Shown one piece after another: positions 1 to 8,735 of a DNA stretch of 64,000 nucleotides. The position numbers and the translations under genes were made by a program. How positions within the stretch are numbered: the first letter of the stretch is position 1; each line of letters starts with the position of its first letter. The notes beneath the pieces are model-generated. The model made no database searches and was not told the DNA's origin. It saw nothing but the letters and a program-made list of their open reading frames with translations. This DNA comes from Hyphomicrobium sp. (GTDB taxonomy: Bacteria > Pseudomonadota > Alphaproteobacteria > Rhizobiales > Hyphomicrobiaceae), in assembly GCF_019753045.1 (NCBI RefSeq), contig NZ_JAIELN010000016.1, positions 34,427 to 98,426 on the forward strand, written 5' to 3'.

Positions 1-1
1 T

Positions 2-1003
2 CGCGACGACAGCCCGGGCGGCTTGCCGCGCTTCTGTCACCATCCTGGCTTCGGACTTGAGTATGCCCGCTGGCCATATTCCGGCCCGGCGTTCGCAAAG
101 AAGATGCTGGGACAGCTGCAAGACACCCCCGTTCGGATCAGCATGGGCACGACGTTGCTCTCGATTGAAAACGGCCCGGTGTGCGAGGTGATTGGGCCCG
201 AGTTCGGACATGCCCAATTGGAGCCTCAGGTCGTCATCGTCGCAACAGGCATTCGCGAAGCCAATCGGGGCAATCGCGTCGTCCCAGGTGTACGGCCGGC
301 CCAAGGCATCCTGACCACCGGCTTGCTTCAGCAGTTGGTACATCGAAACGTCAGTCTGCCATCGTACCTGCGCCGCCTAGTGGTCGTCGGAACCGAGCAC
401 GTGTCCTTTTCCGCGATTCTGACGGCAAGGCACGCCGGCATCCGCGTCGTCGCATTGATAGGCGCCGACGAACGCGTGCAATCCTACTCGGCCGCAGGCT
501 GGCTTGCCCGGGCGCTCGGGATCAACATTCATTTGCGAAGCGAGATCGTCTCGATTGCGGGCACCAGCGAACGCGTCGAGGCTGTGAGAGTTAGGAAAGA
601 CCGTGTCACCCGCGACATTGCTTGCGACGGCGTCCTTTTCTCAGCCGGTTGGATCCCCGAAACGGTGGCGCTGGCGAACGGGCCGATGCTGATCGACGCG
701 ATGACCAAGGGGCCAATCGTCGATCAGGCCATGCGTACGAGCATTCCCGGTGTCTTCGCCGCCGGAAACGTCCTCCGCGGGGTCGAGACGAGCGGCTTCG
801 CGGCCCTCGAAGGGAAGCGCGCCGGGGCCATGGCTGCCATGGCTGTTGCAGGAAAGATCCCCAGCGGACAAGCCCGCGAAACGAGAAAGATGGCCCAATC
901 GCGCGTTCCGCAGCATTGGGATCATTCACTCCCCGAGCCGTTGGAACTTTCCGATCGGTGGCGGCCCGCCCGATTTCGAGATGCCTACGAGCGGCAAACC
1001 TGA
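2..1003 (+). CDS. NAD(P)/FAD-dependent oxidoreductase, 5'-truncated at window edge
   Basis: The open frame runs from the left edge, so the N-terminus and the first FAD-binding GxGxxG lie outside the window. What remains has the layout of the pyridine nucleotide-disulphide oxidoreductase fold: an ATG-type motif (VIVATGIRE) near residue 80, an NAD(P)-binding strand (LRRLVVVGTEHVS) near 125, and a C-terminal FAD-closing motif (IPGVFAAGNVLRG) near 250. No CxxC redox pair is visible in this part, so a thioredoxin reductase is unlikely. HcnB, opine-oxidase or sarcosine-oxidase-like amine oxidoreductases are closer in style, but the substrate cannot be inferred. A strong hairpin follows 55 bases after the stop, which suggests that the transcript ends before the acyl carrier protein gene. 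Confidence 0.8.
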   Translation, partial: RDDSPGGLPRFCHHPGFGLEYARWPYSGPAFAKKMLGQLQDTPVRISMGTTLLSIENGPVCEVIGPEFGHAQLEPQVVIVATGIREANRGNRVVPGVRPAQGILTTGLLQQLVHRNVSLPSYLRRLVVVGTEHVSFSAILTARHAGIRVVALIGADERVQSYSAAGWLARALGINIHLRSEIVSIAGTSERVEAVRVRKDRVTRDIACDGVLFSAGWIPETVALANGPMLIDAMTKGPIVDQAMRTSIPGVFAAGNVLRGVETSGFAALEGKRAGAMAAMAVAGKIPSGQARETRKMAQSRVPQHWDHSLPEPLELSDRWRPARFRDAYERQT

Positions 1004-1057
1004 GGAAATTCGCCGGAAGCGGACGCTGCACACGGAAAGTCTGTGAAAATCCCGGTC

Positions 1058-1084
1058 CAACACTGCGGTTCCCCCGCAGTGTTG
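1058..1084 (+). terminator. Hairpin terminator candidate after the FAD oxidoreductase
   Basis: A perfect 11-bp inverted repeat (CAACACTGCGG, 5-base loop, CCGCAGTGTTG) is followed by a T-containing but not pure-T stretch. It separates the oxidoreductase from the ACP gene. Confidence 0.6.
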
Positions 1085-1155
1085 CATTATTGTCCTTGTC
1101 CGCAAGCGTAGCATAAATCACTGGTACTCGGGTCGATTAAGCTCAGCGGGCCCAG

Positions 1156-1422
1156 ATGCATCCAGAAATCGTCTCCATAGTGATCGATAAGCTGCGAAAG
1201 ATGAGCCCTGAAAAGGCTTCAGACTTAACCGCACAGAACGCGCAATTCACAACGCTGCGATCACTGGATCTCGACAGCCTCGACACGTTGCAGCTCGCGA
1301 TGGACATCGAGGACGCGCTCGGGATGAGCATCGAGATCGTGAACTTTCCAGATACGTTGACAATCGCGCAGCTTTCCGAGCACCTCGGCGAGATGAAAGC
1401 CGGGCTCCGTCAGTCAGCGTAG
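1156..1422 (+). CDS. Acyl carrier protein (standalone, 88 aa)
   Basis: A small acidic four-helix carrier protein. The phosphopantetheine attachment site is clear: LDLDSLDTLQLAMDIED, with the modified serine at residue 41 in the DSL motif. Length (88 aa) is normal for a type II carrier. It is not the housekeeping AcpP: the surroundings lack fab genes and the helix II sequence (SLDTLQLAMDIEDAL) differs from the usual SLDTVELVMALEEEF. A carrier next to a cytochrome P450 suggests that an acyl or aminoacyl group is oxidised while tethered, as in BioI-type or peptidyl-carrier P450 systems; that is inference. The P450 gene runs toward it from the opposite strand, ending 7 bases away. Confidence 0.88.
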   Translation: MHPEIVSIVIDKLRKMSPEKASDLTAQNAQFTTLRSLDLDSLDTLQLAMDIEDALGMSIEIVNFPDTLTIAQLSEHLGEMKAGLRQSA

Positions 1423-1429
1423 CTTCACT

Positions 1430-2365
1430 TCAGGTCAGACCAATTTGAATTTGTGCCGGCATCAAGAATGGGTCGTTGTGAGGACTCATCGTGATGGTGA
1501 GAGGTTCCGCCTTAAGATCGCTCCGAGAAAAGGTCTCGACCACAAGTCCCCATACTTTTTCCGAAATCGACTTTCCCAAACACGTGTGCGCACCGTATCC
1601 GAACAAAGCGCGCGCGTTGTCCTCATCCGAATAATCCGCACTCTGCGTGAAGCACCTTACCCGTTCACCCGGACGAAACTCGGACTTGGCGACGTCCGCT
1701 TCCTTTCCGCAAATTCGGTCTACAAAACGAAGTGAGCTCGACGGGTAGAGTTGCGGCCAGGCGAGATCGCACATACGAGCTTTGGGATTTTCTCTGAAGA
1801 CCTCATAGAGCGACAAGCTCAATGTCCCGACAAAGGGCCTCGCACCTAACGAAGCGAGACAGAGAAGGATTAGCCGATCATCCCCTTCTTCCGGATGCGC
1901 GCTTAGATAATCTCTAATTCTGTCGCTAATCCTGGCTCTCTCCCGTATGGATAGGATCGGACTGAATAGGGCCGGAATCTCATCAACAAGGTCCAAAGTC
2001 TCGCCGTTCGGCGGAACAATGGAAGCCGAAATTGACCGCCATAGCGGTTGAGAAAACTCCCCAACCAATTCTAGTTGCGTATTCTTCCGGAAAACCCGCT
2101 CGAATAGAATGGTCAGCTGTTCCCGGCTGGCGGTAAGTTGGCAATCCTTTGTCTTCGAGATCTGCTTGGCCATGGCCTTGCGGATTCTCTGATGAACGTC
2201 GCCATCGATAAAAACCGGCAAGCATTCAAGCAATCTGATGGCGGACGAAAAATCAAGCTTGGTTCGCACCGCCAGCTCGCGATAGCGACTTGCCATGGAG
2301 TAGGTGTTGAAATCTGGGGACAGGATAATTGCCTTCGCAATCGCTGCATCCTGCACAGACTTCAT
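1430..2365 (-). CDS. Divergent, short cytochrome P450
   Basis: The C-terminal haem-binding loop is convincing: FGYGAHTCLG at residues 255-264 matches FxxGxHxCxG, with C262 as the thiolate ligand. At 311 aa it is about 90 residues shorter than typical bacterial P450s. The K-helix ExxR motif is not visible: the equivalent segment reads DLAWPQLYPSSSLRF near residue 200. The oxygen-activating I-helix Thr motif is also not obvious. It may be a degenerate P450 or one with non-monooxygenase chemistry. It starts with ATG and is divergent from the PP-loop gene across 124 bases. The adjacent ACP suggests a carrier-bound substrate (inference). Sequencing error is less likely because the frame is continuous. 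Confidence 0.75.
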   Translation of the reverse strand: MKSVQDAAIAKAIILSPDFNTYSMASRYRELAVRTKLDFSSAIRLLECLPVFIDGDVHQRIRKAMAKQISKTKDCQLTASREQLTILFERVFRKNTQLELVGEFSQPLWRSISASIVPPNGETLDLVDEIPALFSPILSIRERARISDRIRDYLSAHPEEGDDRLILLCLASLGARPFVGTLSLSLYEVFRENPKARMCDLAWPQLYPSSSLRFVDRICGKEADVAKSEFRPGERVRCFTQSADYSDEDNARALFGYGAHTCLGKSISEKVWGLVVETFSRSDLKAEPLTITMSPHNDPFLMPAQIQIGLT

Positions 2366-2489
2366 ATTCGGTTTTCCCCAAGCCCATTTGAATTTCGGGC
2401 AAGATAGCGAAAGAGTTTACGAAGTAAACGGGATAGCATAGGACTGCGTCACTCACGCAAATCTTATCCGCCATCAAATCGTCTGTGGA

Positions 2490-3701
2490 ATGCCTACCAA
2501 TCAGCTTCCAATCGATATCGAAGTCATCGAGACAGATGATGGCGCCTTGCTGAAAAGCCGGGCCGGCGAGATCCACGTAACGACAAGCCATCCCGAAAAA
2601 CGCGGCCGCGAAGCGATGGCCGACTTTGCTGCGTGGTATTTCCTTCCCGTTGGCATGCGGCTCAACACACCTCTTCGCATCAATGGGCGCGGCACACCCG
2701 AGACTGTTGCGAATTTTCGCAGGATTAGCGAGATTTGGCAGTCGTGGCTGCCAGGCCATTTTTACGCGACAGACGTGAGCTTCGCCGAACTGATTTCGAG
2801 GCAAACAGAAGTTTCACATCAGAACCCGGGCCGCGACCTTCTCTATTTTTCCGGAGGGCTCGATGCCGCCTATACCGCACTGGCGCGCCTTAGGGATGGT
2901 CGCCGACCGGACCTTCTGACGATTCACGGCATGGATTACAGCCTGAGCGATAAGACGGCTTTCCAGGCACTCCTCGACAAAACACAAGCATTCGCGGAAG
3001 AGCTTTCCGACACGCGCATCGTCGTCAAATCGGATGCTTACGCGCTTTACAACGAGTTGAAAGTCAATCTAAAGCGGCATCATTTGAGCCATATCTTTGC
3101 GTTATCCGGAGCAGGCTTCTATCACTCCGGTGCATACCAAAATCTCATCCTAGCGGCCGACGAACGCCTTGACGGACAGTTTCTGCATTTTCCATGGGGG
3201 TCGAACTCGGCAACCGATCATCTCTTTGACGACGGCTGGACGAAGCTGGTCACAGCAGACGACGATTTAACGCGAAGCGAGAAGTTGGAATTGATCCTGA
3301 AATCCAAGACAGCGCTGGATTCGCTTGCTTTCTGCTGGAACAGGAAGATACAGCCTGAAAATTGCGGGGTCTGTCAGAAATGCTTGCGGACGAAGATGAC
3401 GTTTTTGGCGGCAACGGGTGCGGTCCCCGGCATCTTCAAGGATCAGTCGATCCCGTCCGACTGGGCAAGGCGCCTTCGTTATCGGGATCCCGCCGGCTTT
3501 CATGCGGTTCAAGAGATTTTTAATTCCGCGCTGGCCCTTGGACATGCTCGCACGATCCCGAACTTCAACAAGACGTACGAGGAAGTATTCGGCTTTTACC
3601 GGCGGCTGAGAGTCATTCAAGAGTCGAAGTTCGTCACGTATAACAGCAGGTGGATTAGATCGGCCATCAACAAATTGGCGTCGATTGGAACAGGTCTGTA
3701 G
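2490..3701 (+). CDS. PP-loop ATPase of the QueC/asparagine-synthase-like superfamily
   Basis: Residues 119-126 (YFSGGLDA) are a PP-loop (SGGxDS-type) for forming an acyl-adenylate intermediate; the usual final Ser is Ala126. Near the C-terminus C282, C292, C295 and C298 (CW...NCGVCQKC) have the C-x9-C-x2-C-x2-C spacing resembling the zinc site of QueC (7-cyano-7-deazaguanine synthase). It is not QueC itself: at 403 aa it is nearly twice as long, carries about 110 extra N-terminal residues, and no queuosine gene is nearby. Such enzymes activate a carboxylate or amide with ATP for attack by ammonia or another nucleophile. With an ACP and a P450 alongside, amidation, nitrile formation or ring formation on a small metabolite is possible (inference). 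The next gene starts 6 bases downstream. Confidence 0.7.
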   Translation: MPTNQLPIDIEVIETDDGALLKSRAGEIHVTTSHPEKRGREAMADFAAWYFLPVGMRLNTPLRINGRGTPETVANFRRISEIWQSWLPGHFYATDVSFAELISRQTEVSHQNPGRDLLYFSGGLDAAYTALARLRDGRRPDLLTIHGMDYSLSDKTAFQALLDKTQAFAEELSDTRIVVKSDAYALYNELKVNLKRHHLSHIFALSGAGFYHSGAYQNLILAADERLDGQFLHFPWGSNSATDHLFDDGWTKLVTADDDLTRSEKLELILKSKTALDSLAFCWNRKIQPENCGVCQKCLRTKMTFLAATGAVPGIFKDQSIPSDWARRLRYRDPAGFHAVQEIFNSALALGHARTIPNFNKTYEEVFGFYRRLRVIQESKFVTYNSRWIRSAINKLASIGTGL

Positions 3702-3707
3702 GTCTCG

Positions 3708-4532
3708 ATGAACCGCCGCGAGAAACTCAAAACCGACCTAAAGCACCTGCGGTTTATGGGTCGAAATCTCCGAGTTTTCACATTCTTGATGCGTAACCGC
3801 AGCCAGCCGGCCGACGTGCTTTTCAGAGACGCCTGGAAAAAGCTTGACCGGAATAGCTCCGCCGTCGCCGCCAAAAATTTCCGGCAAATCCCAGCCCGAA
3901 ACATTCGGCACCATCATTTTCGTCAAGTCTTCAAACATTTATTCCCGAGCTTTTTACCGGAAATCACCCTTTCCGATCCTGGCGTCATCGATGAACTGCG
4001 CTCCCGCCAATCCATCATCGCAATGATCCATTCGCAAGGCGAATACGCGATCCTCGCGGCCCTGGACCGGGCCGGCCTACGAAGCGCTATGATCACGGCG
4101 TCGCCTATCAACCCGACAAGGCTGGCGAACTACGGCGTTCGAAACGTGCCTCTCAACATATTGAGAACGTCTTCGACATTCGTTGAGGCTCGCGCTGCTT
4201 TGCGTGATGGCTACACGCTGGTATGCGACGTCGATTATGTGCTCGACAAGAAGAGTGCGAACGCAGATCGCTACATCTCCACACCCCTCTTCGATTTTCA
4301 GCGGCTCGTGAAGGCAGAGCTGTATTTCGCTCACATTCGCATCGGTGAGGATGGTGAGATGGAATGCGTCATCGAGCGCGCACCCGGCAACGACAATCCT
4401 AACGGGTCCGCAGCTCTGACCGCTGCCGAATTCATTGAATTCATCGACAAGGTTCAAGACAAGCCATCGAAATTCAAGGTGGCCAGTTGGTCGATGCACA
4501 TGAACCAAAAGGCTGGCGGTCACCAGGAGTAA
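3708..4532 (+). CDS. Hypothetical protein, weakly LpxL/LPLAT acyltransferase-like
   Basis: A 274-aa soluble-looking protein, co-transcribed with the PP-loop gene (6-base gap). The order of segments resembles lysophospholipid/lauroyl acyltransferases: a basic N-terminus, then SIIAMIHSQGEYAIL near residue 105, then predicted alternating strands. The family's HX4D/E catalytic pair is not exact here: the spacing is HSQGE, HX3E. No transmembrane anchor is evident, unlike LpxL. It may acylate a product using the nearby ACP as donor, but this rests on context. The family call is tentative; the gene itself is well supported by length, ATG start and operon position. Confidence 0.55.
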   Translation: MNRREKLKTDLKHLRFMGRNLRVFTFLMRNRSQPADVLFRDAWKKLDRNSSAVAAKNFRQIPARNIRHHHFRQVFKHLFPSFLPEITLSDPGVIDELRSRQSIIAMIHSQGEYAILAALDRAGLRSAMITASPINPTRLANYGVRNVPLNILRTSSTFVEARAALRDGYTLVCDVDYVLDKKSANADRYISTPLFDFQRLVKAELYFAHIRIGEDGEMECVIERAPGNDNPNGSAALTAAEFIEFIDKVQDKPSKFKVASWSMHMNQKAGGHQE

Positions 4533-4589
4533 GGTTCAATCCGCGCGACTTCTGCATCTCGCGCCAAGCGGGCTTCCCGCGTGGAGAAC

Positions 4590-6269
4590 TTATATTACAG
4601 CAGGCCGGGCATGATTAACCGATGCGAGATAGGTATGAAGCGCGGCAACAACTTGCGCTCCCTCGCCTACGCCAGCCGCCACGCGTTTGATTGAGCCTGC
4701 GCGAATATCACCTATGGCGAACACCCCCGGGACGCTGGTTGCCAATTGGCTCGAACCATCGCCGGCTGCTGCGCCGGTCAGAACAAATCCCTTCGGATCG
4801 AGCCGTACGCCAGATCCCGACAGCCAATCCGACTCCGGATCGGCTCCGATAAAAAGAAAGAGATGATGTATTTCACGGCGAACATCCTCCCCTTTCGCCG
4901 TTCTCCAATGGATGGCTTCGAGAACACCATCGCGTCCTTCGAGACCCGTAACCACTGCCTGCGTTTGCACTTCAACGTTTGCAAGACCACGAATACGATC
5001 CACCAAATATTGCGACATGCTTGCGGAGATGTCGCCACCGCGCGCAAGCAACCAGACCTTGGCGGCCCGGCTCGCCAGGTAAACCACGGCTTGCCCCGCC
5101 GAATTTCCGGCGCCCACCAGAACGACTTCCTGTTTGGAGCAAAGCCGGCCTTCAACGGGCGAAGCCCAGTAATGGACTCCGCTTCCCTCGAATTCGTCGA
5201 CATTCGCCACATCAAGGTGCCGGTACCGAACCCCACCGGCAATAACGACGGAACGCGTGGTGACGCGTTCGCCATCTTTCATGGTCAGAATGAAGCCGCG
5301 TTGATCCGGGTCGTTGCTGGATTCGAGCCCCACGACTTGGGCTGGAATGGCAAATTCAGCACCGAACTTCTGCGCCTGATTGTAGGCGCGTGCCATCAAC
5401 GCCATACCCGTAATGCCGGTCGGAAAGCCGAGATAATTTTCGATGCGAGATGACGCGCCGGCCTGCCCACCGAACGATCGGCAGTCGAGCACGAGAACCG
5501 ACAATCCCTCCGAGGCTGCATAGACAGCGGCGGCCATTCCCGCGGGTCCCGCACCAACAACAGCAACATCGTAAACACGCCGTGCATCGATGGGCCCCAC
5601 AAGACCGATGCAACGGGCAAGCGCCGTCTCGGACGGATTTTGAAGAAGTTGACCGCCAGGACAGAGAACAATCGGCAGCGTGTCTCCGTCCACATGGAAC
5701 CGTTCGATAAGAACGCGCGCCTCGGCATCGGTTGTGGGATCGAGCCACAGATGGGGGTGACCATTGCGCCTTAGAAAATTCTGGAGACGCAGCACGTCGC
5801 TGTTATCGGCAGGCCCGATAATAACCGGACCGCCTCCGCCCGTCTCAAGCAAGCCCACGCGGCGCAAGATAAGCGCCCGCATAATGCGCTCGCCGAGTTC
5901 GGCTTCCGCGATGAGCAATGCGCGAAGTTTCTGAGGCCCGATGATCAGCGCCTCCACTTCGTCATGCGCGCGCGCGTCGACCAAAGATGGCCGGCCAGAG
6001 AGCTGAGCAAGCTCGCCCAAGAAAGACCCCGGCTCGTGTGTAACGATCCGCACGCGGTGACCGCTCGTATCCTGCTGCGTGACGTCAACTTTGCCGTCGA
6101 GGATGATCGCTAGACCGGCGCTGACTTTTCCGATTTCCGCGAGGGCATCACCTGTGTTGAAAGACGTGAGATTACCGAACCGGCGGAGACGGTCGATCTC
6201 CTGGGGCGCCAGTACGGGAAACATCTGCTCGCGTCGCTGTTCAATGATAGACTGCGCTTCCGACATCAT
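4590..6269 (-). CDS. Cyclic-nucleotide-binding domain fused to thioredoxin-reductase-like flavoprotein
   Basis: Residues about 10-125 form a CNB/Crp-type sensor domain (FNTGDALAEIGKVSAGLAIILDGKVDV; PGSFLGELAQLSGRP). A short linker domain (about 140-225) is followed by a complete FAD/NAD(P)H reductase fold: VVGAGPAGMAAAVYAASEG for FAD, VVLVGAGNSAGQAVVYLA for NADPH, and VPGVFAIGDIRAGS near the end. The redox CxxC of true thioredoxin reductases is absent: the YCATCD region reads YWASPVE. The electron acceptor is therefore probably not thioredoxin; ferredoxin- or quinone-type acceptors are possible. The combination is known in many Hyphomicrobiales but remains poorly characterised. The start used is the ATG giving MMSEAQ; GTG codons up to 18 bases upstream are alternatives. 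It follows the hydrolase gene by about 70 bases on the same strand. Confidence 0.85.
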   Translation of the reverse strand: MMSEAQSIIEQRREQMFPVLAPQEIDRLRRFGNLTSFNTGDALAEIGKVSAGLAIILDGKVDVTQQDTSGHRVRIVTHEPGSFLGELAQLSGRPSLVDARAHDEVEALIIGPQKLRALLIAEAELGERIMRALILRRVGLLETGGGGPVIIGPADNSDVLRLQNFLRRNGHPHLWLDPTTDAEARVLIERFHVDGDTLPIVLCPGGQLLQNPSETALARCIGLVGPIDARRVYDVAVVGAGPAGMAAAVYAASEGLSVLVLDCRSFGGQAGASSRIENYLGFPTGITGMALMARAYNQAQKFGAEFAIPAQVVGLESSNDPDQRGFILTMKDGERVTTRSVVIAGGVRYRHLDVANVDEFEGSGVHYWASPVEGRLCSKQEVVLVGAGNSAGQAVVYLASRAAKVWLLARGGDISASMSQYLVDRIRGLANVEVQTQAVVTGLEGRDGVLEAIHWRTAKGEDVRREIHHLFLFIGADPESDWLSGSGVRLDPKGFVLTGAAAGDGSSQLATSVPGVFAIGDIRAGSIKRVAAGVGEGAQVVAALHTYLASVNHARPAVI

Positions 6270-6339
6270 CCCCACTCGCACTCCCACGTCTTGTCGAAAT
6301 GATCGTTACGGGCTTGTCCAGTTGAGTTCTTGGACCGAC

Positions 6340-7335
6340 TTACGGAACATCTAGCTTTTGCTTGGCGAGGAACGTGCGCGTCAGAGCCGCTATCTGATCA
6401 ACCGCCTCGTCAAGGGCAAAGTGTCCGGCATCGAGGATGTGAACCTCCGCATCGGGAACATCTTGCGCGTACGCTGCCGCCCCTGCAACCACGAATGAAG
6501 GATCGTATTTGCCCCAGACGACAAGCACGGGTGGCTTATATTGGCGCAGCCACGCCTGCCAGCGCGGATATGAGGCTACGTTGTTCTGGTAATCATAAAA
6601 GAGATCGGCCTGAATCTTGGCTTGGCCGGGCCGTGACAGCGCCGCGAATTCCTCGGCCCAGATGTCCGGATTGTAGCGCTCGATGTTGGGGCTCGTTCCG
6701 ATGTGGCGTTGCCTGCACGCTTCGAGCGAGGTGAAGCTCGATATGAAGGCCGCCTCATGTGCCTCTCGGTTCTTCCAATAGGCTCGTCGGTCCTCCCATA
6801 TCGGTCCAAGCCCCACTTCATGCGCCACGGCATTTTGGACGATCAGCGCCTGAACGCGTTCCGGATGAGCGACCGCAAGCCGGAAGCCGACGGGGCCGCC
6901 ATAATCCTGCATGAATAGAACGTACTCTTTAAGACCCAGCGCCTCGATGAAACCCTCAATGACTTGGGCTTCATGATCGAAAGTGTAGGCGAAGGCCGAT
7001 GCCGGCGGTGCATCGCTTTGCCCGAAACCCGGATAATCCGGAGCAACGACGTGATAGCGATCGGCGAGCAATGGAATAAGCGTATCGAACATCCGCGACG
7101 AAGATGGAAACCCGTGCAAGAGCAGCAAGGTCGGAGCATGGCGCGGACCAGCTTCGCGATAGAAAATCTTCACGCCATCCACCGCGACCGTTTGATAAGT
7201 CGTAGTTGCCGAAGTCGAGGACAAAGACATGGGCTGTGCCTGAGTTCCGTCGCCGGCAAGGATAAACGCAACCGCAGCCGCAACAAGCGACCGCTTTAAT
7301 ATCGTTAGAACTCTTTTACGACCCGGCATCGCCAC
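6340..7335 (-). CDS. Exported alpha/beta hydrolase with Asp nucleophile (haloalkane dehalogenase/epoxide hydrolase-like)
   Basis: An N-terminal signal peptide (RKRVLTILKRSLVAAAVAF followed by an AQA-like cleavage site near residue 34) precedes an alpha/beta-hydrolase fold. The oxyanion motif is LLHGFPSSSRMF. The nucleophile elbow FMQDYGGPVGF carries Asp rather than Ser, which is typical of haloalkane dehalogenases and epoxide hydrolases. The acid and base fit WGKYDPSF and DAGHFALDE. A periplasmic location is unusual for these enzymes. It sits 27 bases after the anti-sigma gene on the same strand, so it may belong to the ECF-controlled run. The substrate is unknown. The start is GTG at 7335, or the ATG two codons later. 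Confidence 0.82.
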   Translation of the reverse strand: MAMPGRKRVLTILKRSLVAAAVAFILAGDGTQAQPMSLSSTSATTTYQTVAVDGVKIFYREAGPRHAPTLLLLHGFPSSSRMFDTLIPLLADRYHVVAPDYPGFGQSDAPPASAFAYTFDHEAQVIEGFIEALGLKEYVLFMQDYGGPVGFRLAVAHPERVQALIVQNAVAHEVGLGPIWEDRRAYWKNREAHEAAFISSFTSLEACRQRHIGTSPNIERYNPDIWAEEFAALSRPGQAKIQADLFYDYQNNVASYPRWQAWLRQYKPPVLVVWGKYDPSFVVAGAAAYAQDVPDAEVHILDAGHFALDEAVDQIAALTRTFLAKQKLDVP

Positions 7336-7362
7336 TGGCTATTTCCAACAAAATCCAATCGA

Positions 7363-8166
7363 TCAGCTACCGGGCGTCGCCTCGCGCCAACGCGATACAA
7401 ATTCACGAAGTTCCGGTTCCGGCACGTCCGATACGGCAAAATACTCGAAATCCCGGCCGAACCAGCGGATCACGGAATATCCGTCCTTGGTCGTCTGAAG
7501 AGCCGGAGCGGTGCTCGTCATCTGCCCCGCACGCGGCACCGCAACCACACTGATGACGTGGGCGCGGCGCTGATAAACGAGAACGGGCACGGGCTTTCCG
7601 TCAACGATTTCCACCCGCCCGCCTGCAAGCGGAAACCCTGCTCCCGCCAAATCGACGACCTGGGGCGAAATGGCGATCTTGCTGTCGAACCATGGCTTGA
7701 CGGTATGCCTGTCACTCGATGCGATATCGAACGGCTGAGCCGCCAATAAAGCACGCTGATGATCGGCAACGATGGCCGCAATTTCGTTCGCACCAGAGTT
7801 CTGACGCAGAACTCCGTACATCCCACCTGCCGTGATGGCGGCGGCAACGACTGCGGCGGCAGCCATCTGACGCCAATCGTAGGATCGAGATTGCCGCGAC
7901 GGCAGCGCTACGACAACATCTCGCGACGGATCGGCAATCCCCGCGATACGCCGCTTGAAGTCATCCGATGCGCGCTGCGCTGAGAGATGAGACACCAGCG
8001 TGCTCCGCAATTCAGCGATCCGGTCGCGTTCGGCCCGCAGAGCTGGATCGGCCGCCAGACGCCGCTCGACGTCCAATGCCGAAGCCGCGTCGAGTTCGTC
8101 GTCAAGATAAGCATTCAACAGAATGAGGGACTCTTCTCGGGAAGACCATGACGAAGGCTTGATCAT
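7363..8166 (-). CDS. Membrane anti-sigma factor, partner of the adjacent ECF sigma
   Basis: The N-terminal 80 residues resemble an anti-sigma domain without the zinc HxxxCxxC (LLNAYLDDELDAASALDVERRLAADPALR, a common anti-sigma/ZAS-like start). One transmembrane segment (MAAAAVVAAAITAGGMYGVL, about 105-125) follows, then a periplasmic domain ending in a strand-rich region (VEIVDGKPVPVLVYQRRAHVISV). The gene overlaps the sigma gene by 4 bases (ATGA), the classic layout of a sigma/anti-sigma pair. The periplasmic domain probably senses the inducing condition; the signal is unknown. Confidence 0.85.
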   Translation of the reverse strand: MIKPSSWSSREESLILLNAYLDDELDAASALDVERRLAADPALRAERDRIAELRSTLVSHLSAQRASDDFKRRIAGIADPSRDVVVALPSRQSRSYDWRQMAAAAVVAAAITAGGMYGVLRQNSGANEIAAIVADHQRALLAAQPFDIASSDRHTVKPWFDSKIAISPQVVDLAGAGFPLAGGRVEIVDGKPVPVLVYQRRAHVISVVAVPRAGQMTSTAPALQTTKDGYSVIRWFGRDFEYFAVSDVPEPELREFVSRWREATPGS

Positions 8167-8704
8167 GCAGCACCCGCCTTTCCCTCGCCCGCCATGCCGA
8201 TGCGCTGAATAAGCGAACTCCTCGCGCGCGCCAATCGCGACATCACGGTTCCAACTGGGATGGATAAGACCTTCGATATCTCCCGATAACTCAGGTCTTC
8301 GATCTCTCTCAGAACCAGAACCTCGCGATAGGCAAGCGGCAATGCGGAGATCGCATTCTCCAATTGCGCGGCATCGGCTTTCCTTATCAAGATCGCTTCG
8401 GGCGATGCCTGTGGTTCAGCCATCTCAAGCCCAGCCTGTTCAAAAATCCCCGCGTCATCCGTTGTCATGATGGCCTTCGGCCGGTTCTTTGCCATCCAGC
8501 TGAAAGCAGTGTTGCGAACAATTGCGAGAAGCCAAGCCCGCGCATTGGCGTTTTGGACCGAGGCGATGGCGCCGAAAGCTCTGAGACAAGCCTCTTGAAC
8601 GACATCTTCGGCGTCGGCGGCATTACCGGTCAGCCAACGCGCAAGAGACAACGCATCGTCGACGTACGGGAGCACCGCCTCGCTAAATCGTTGCCGTTCG
8701 TCCA
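8163..8704 (-). CDS. ECF RNA polymerase sigma factor
   Basis: It has region 2 (DAEDVVQEACLRAFGAI, about residues 30-50) and region 4 (LPLAYREVLVLREIEDLSYREISKVLSIPVGTVMSRLARAR), so it is a standard group 4 sigma factor. The ATG at 8704 (MDERQRF) is preferred; an in-frame GTG at 8735 would nearly abut the cytochrome c stop. It lies in a run of metallophosphoesterase, cytochrome c, sigma, anti-sigma, and probably controls that run from a promoter upstream of the phosphoesterase (inference). Confidence 0.92.
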
Positions 8705-8735
8705 TCACACCTCGCTTGATTGCGCGGTCTGGCAC

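Noticed and set aside
606..1121. Minus-strand frame opposite the FAD oxidoreductase
   Set aside because: Antisense to a clear family member, Arg-rich composition typical of a shadow in GC-rich DNA.
2253..2804. Minus-strand frame spanning the P450/PP-loop gap
   Set aside because: It overlaps both recognised genes and shows no domain.
3708..4532. Firm LpxL assignment
   Set aside because: The catalytic HX4D/E spacing is not met and the N-terminal membrane anchor is missing; kept as a weak resemblance only.
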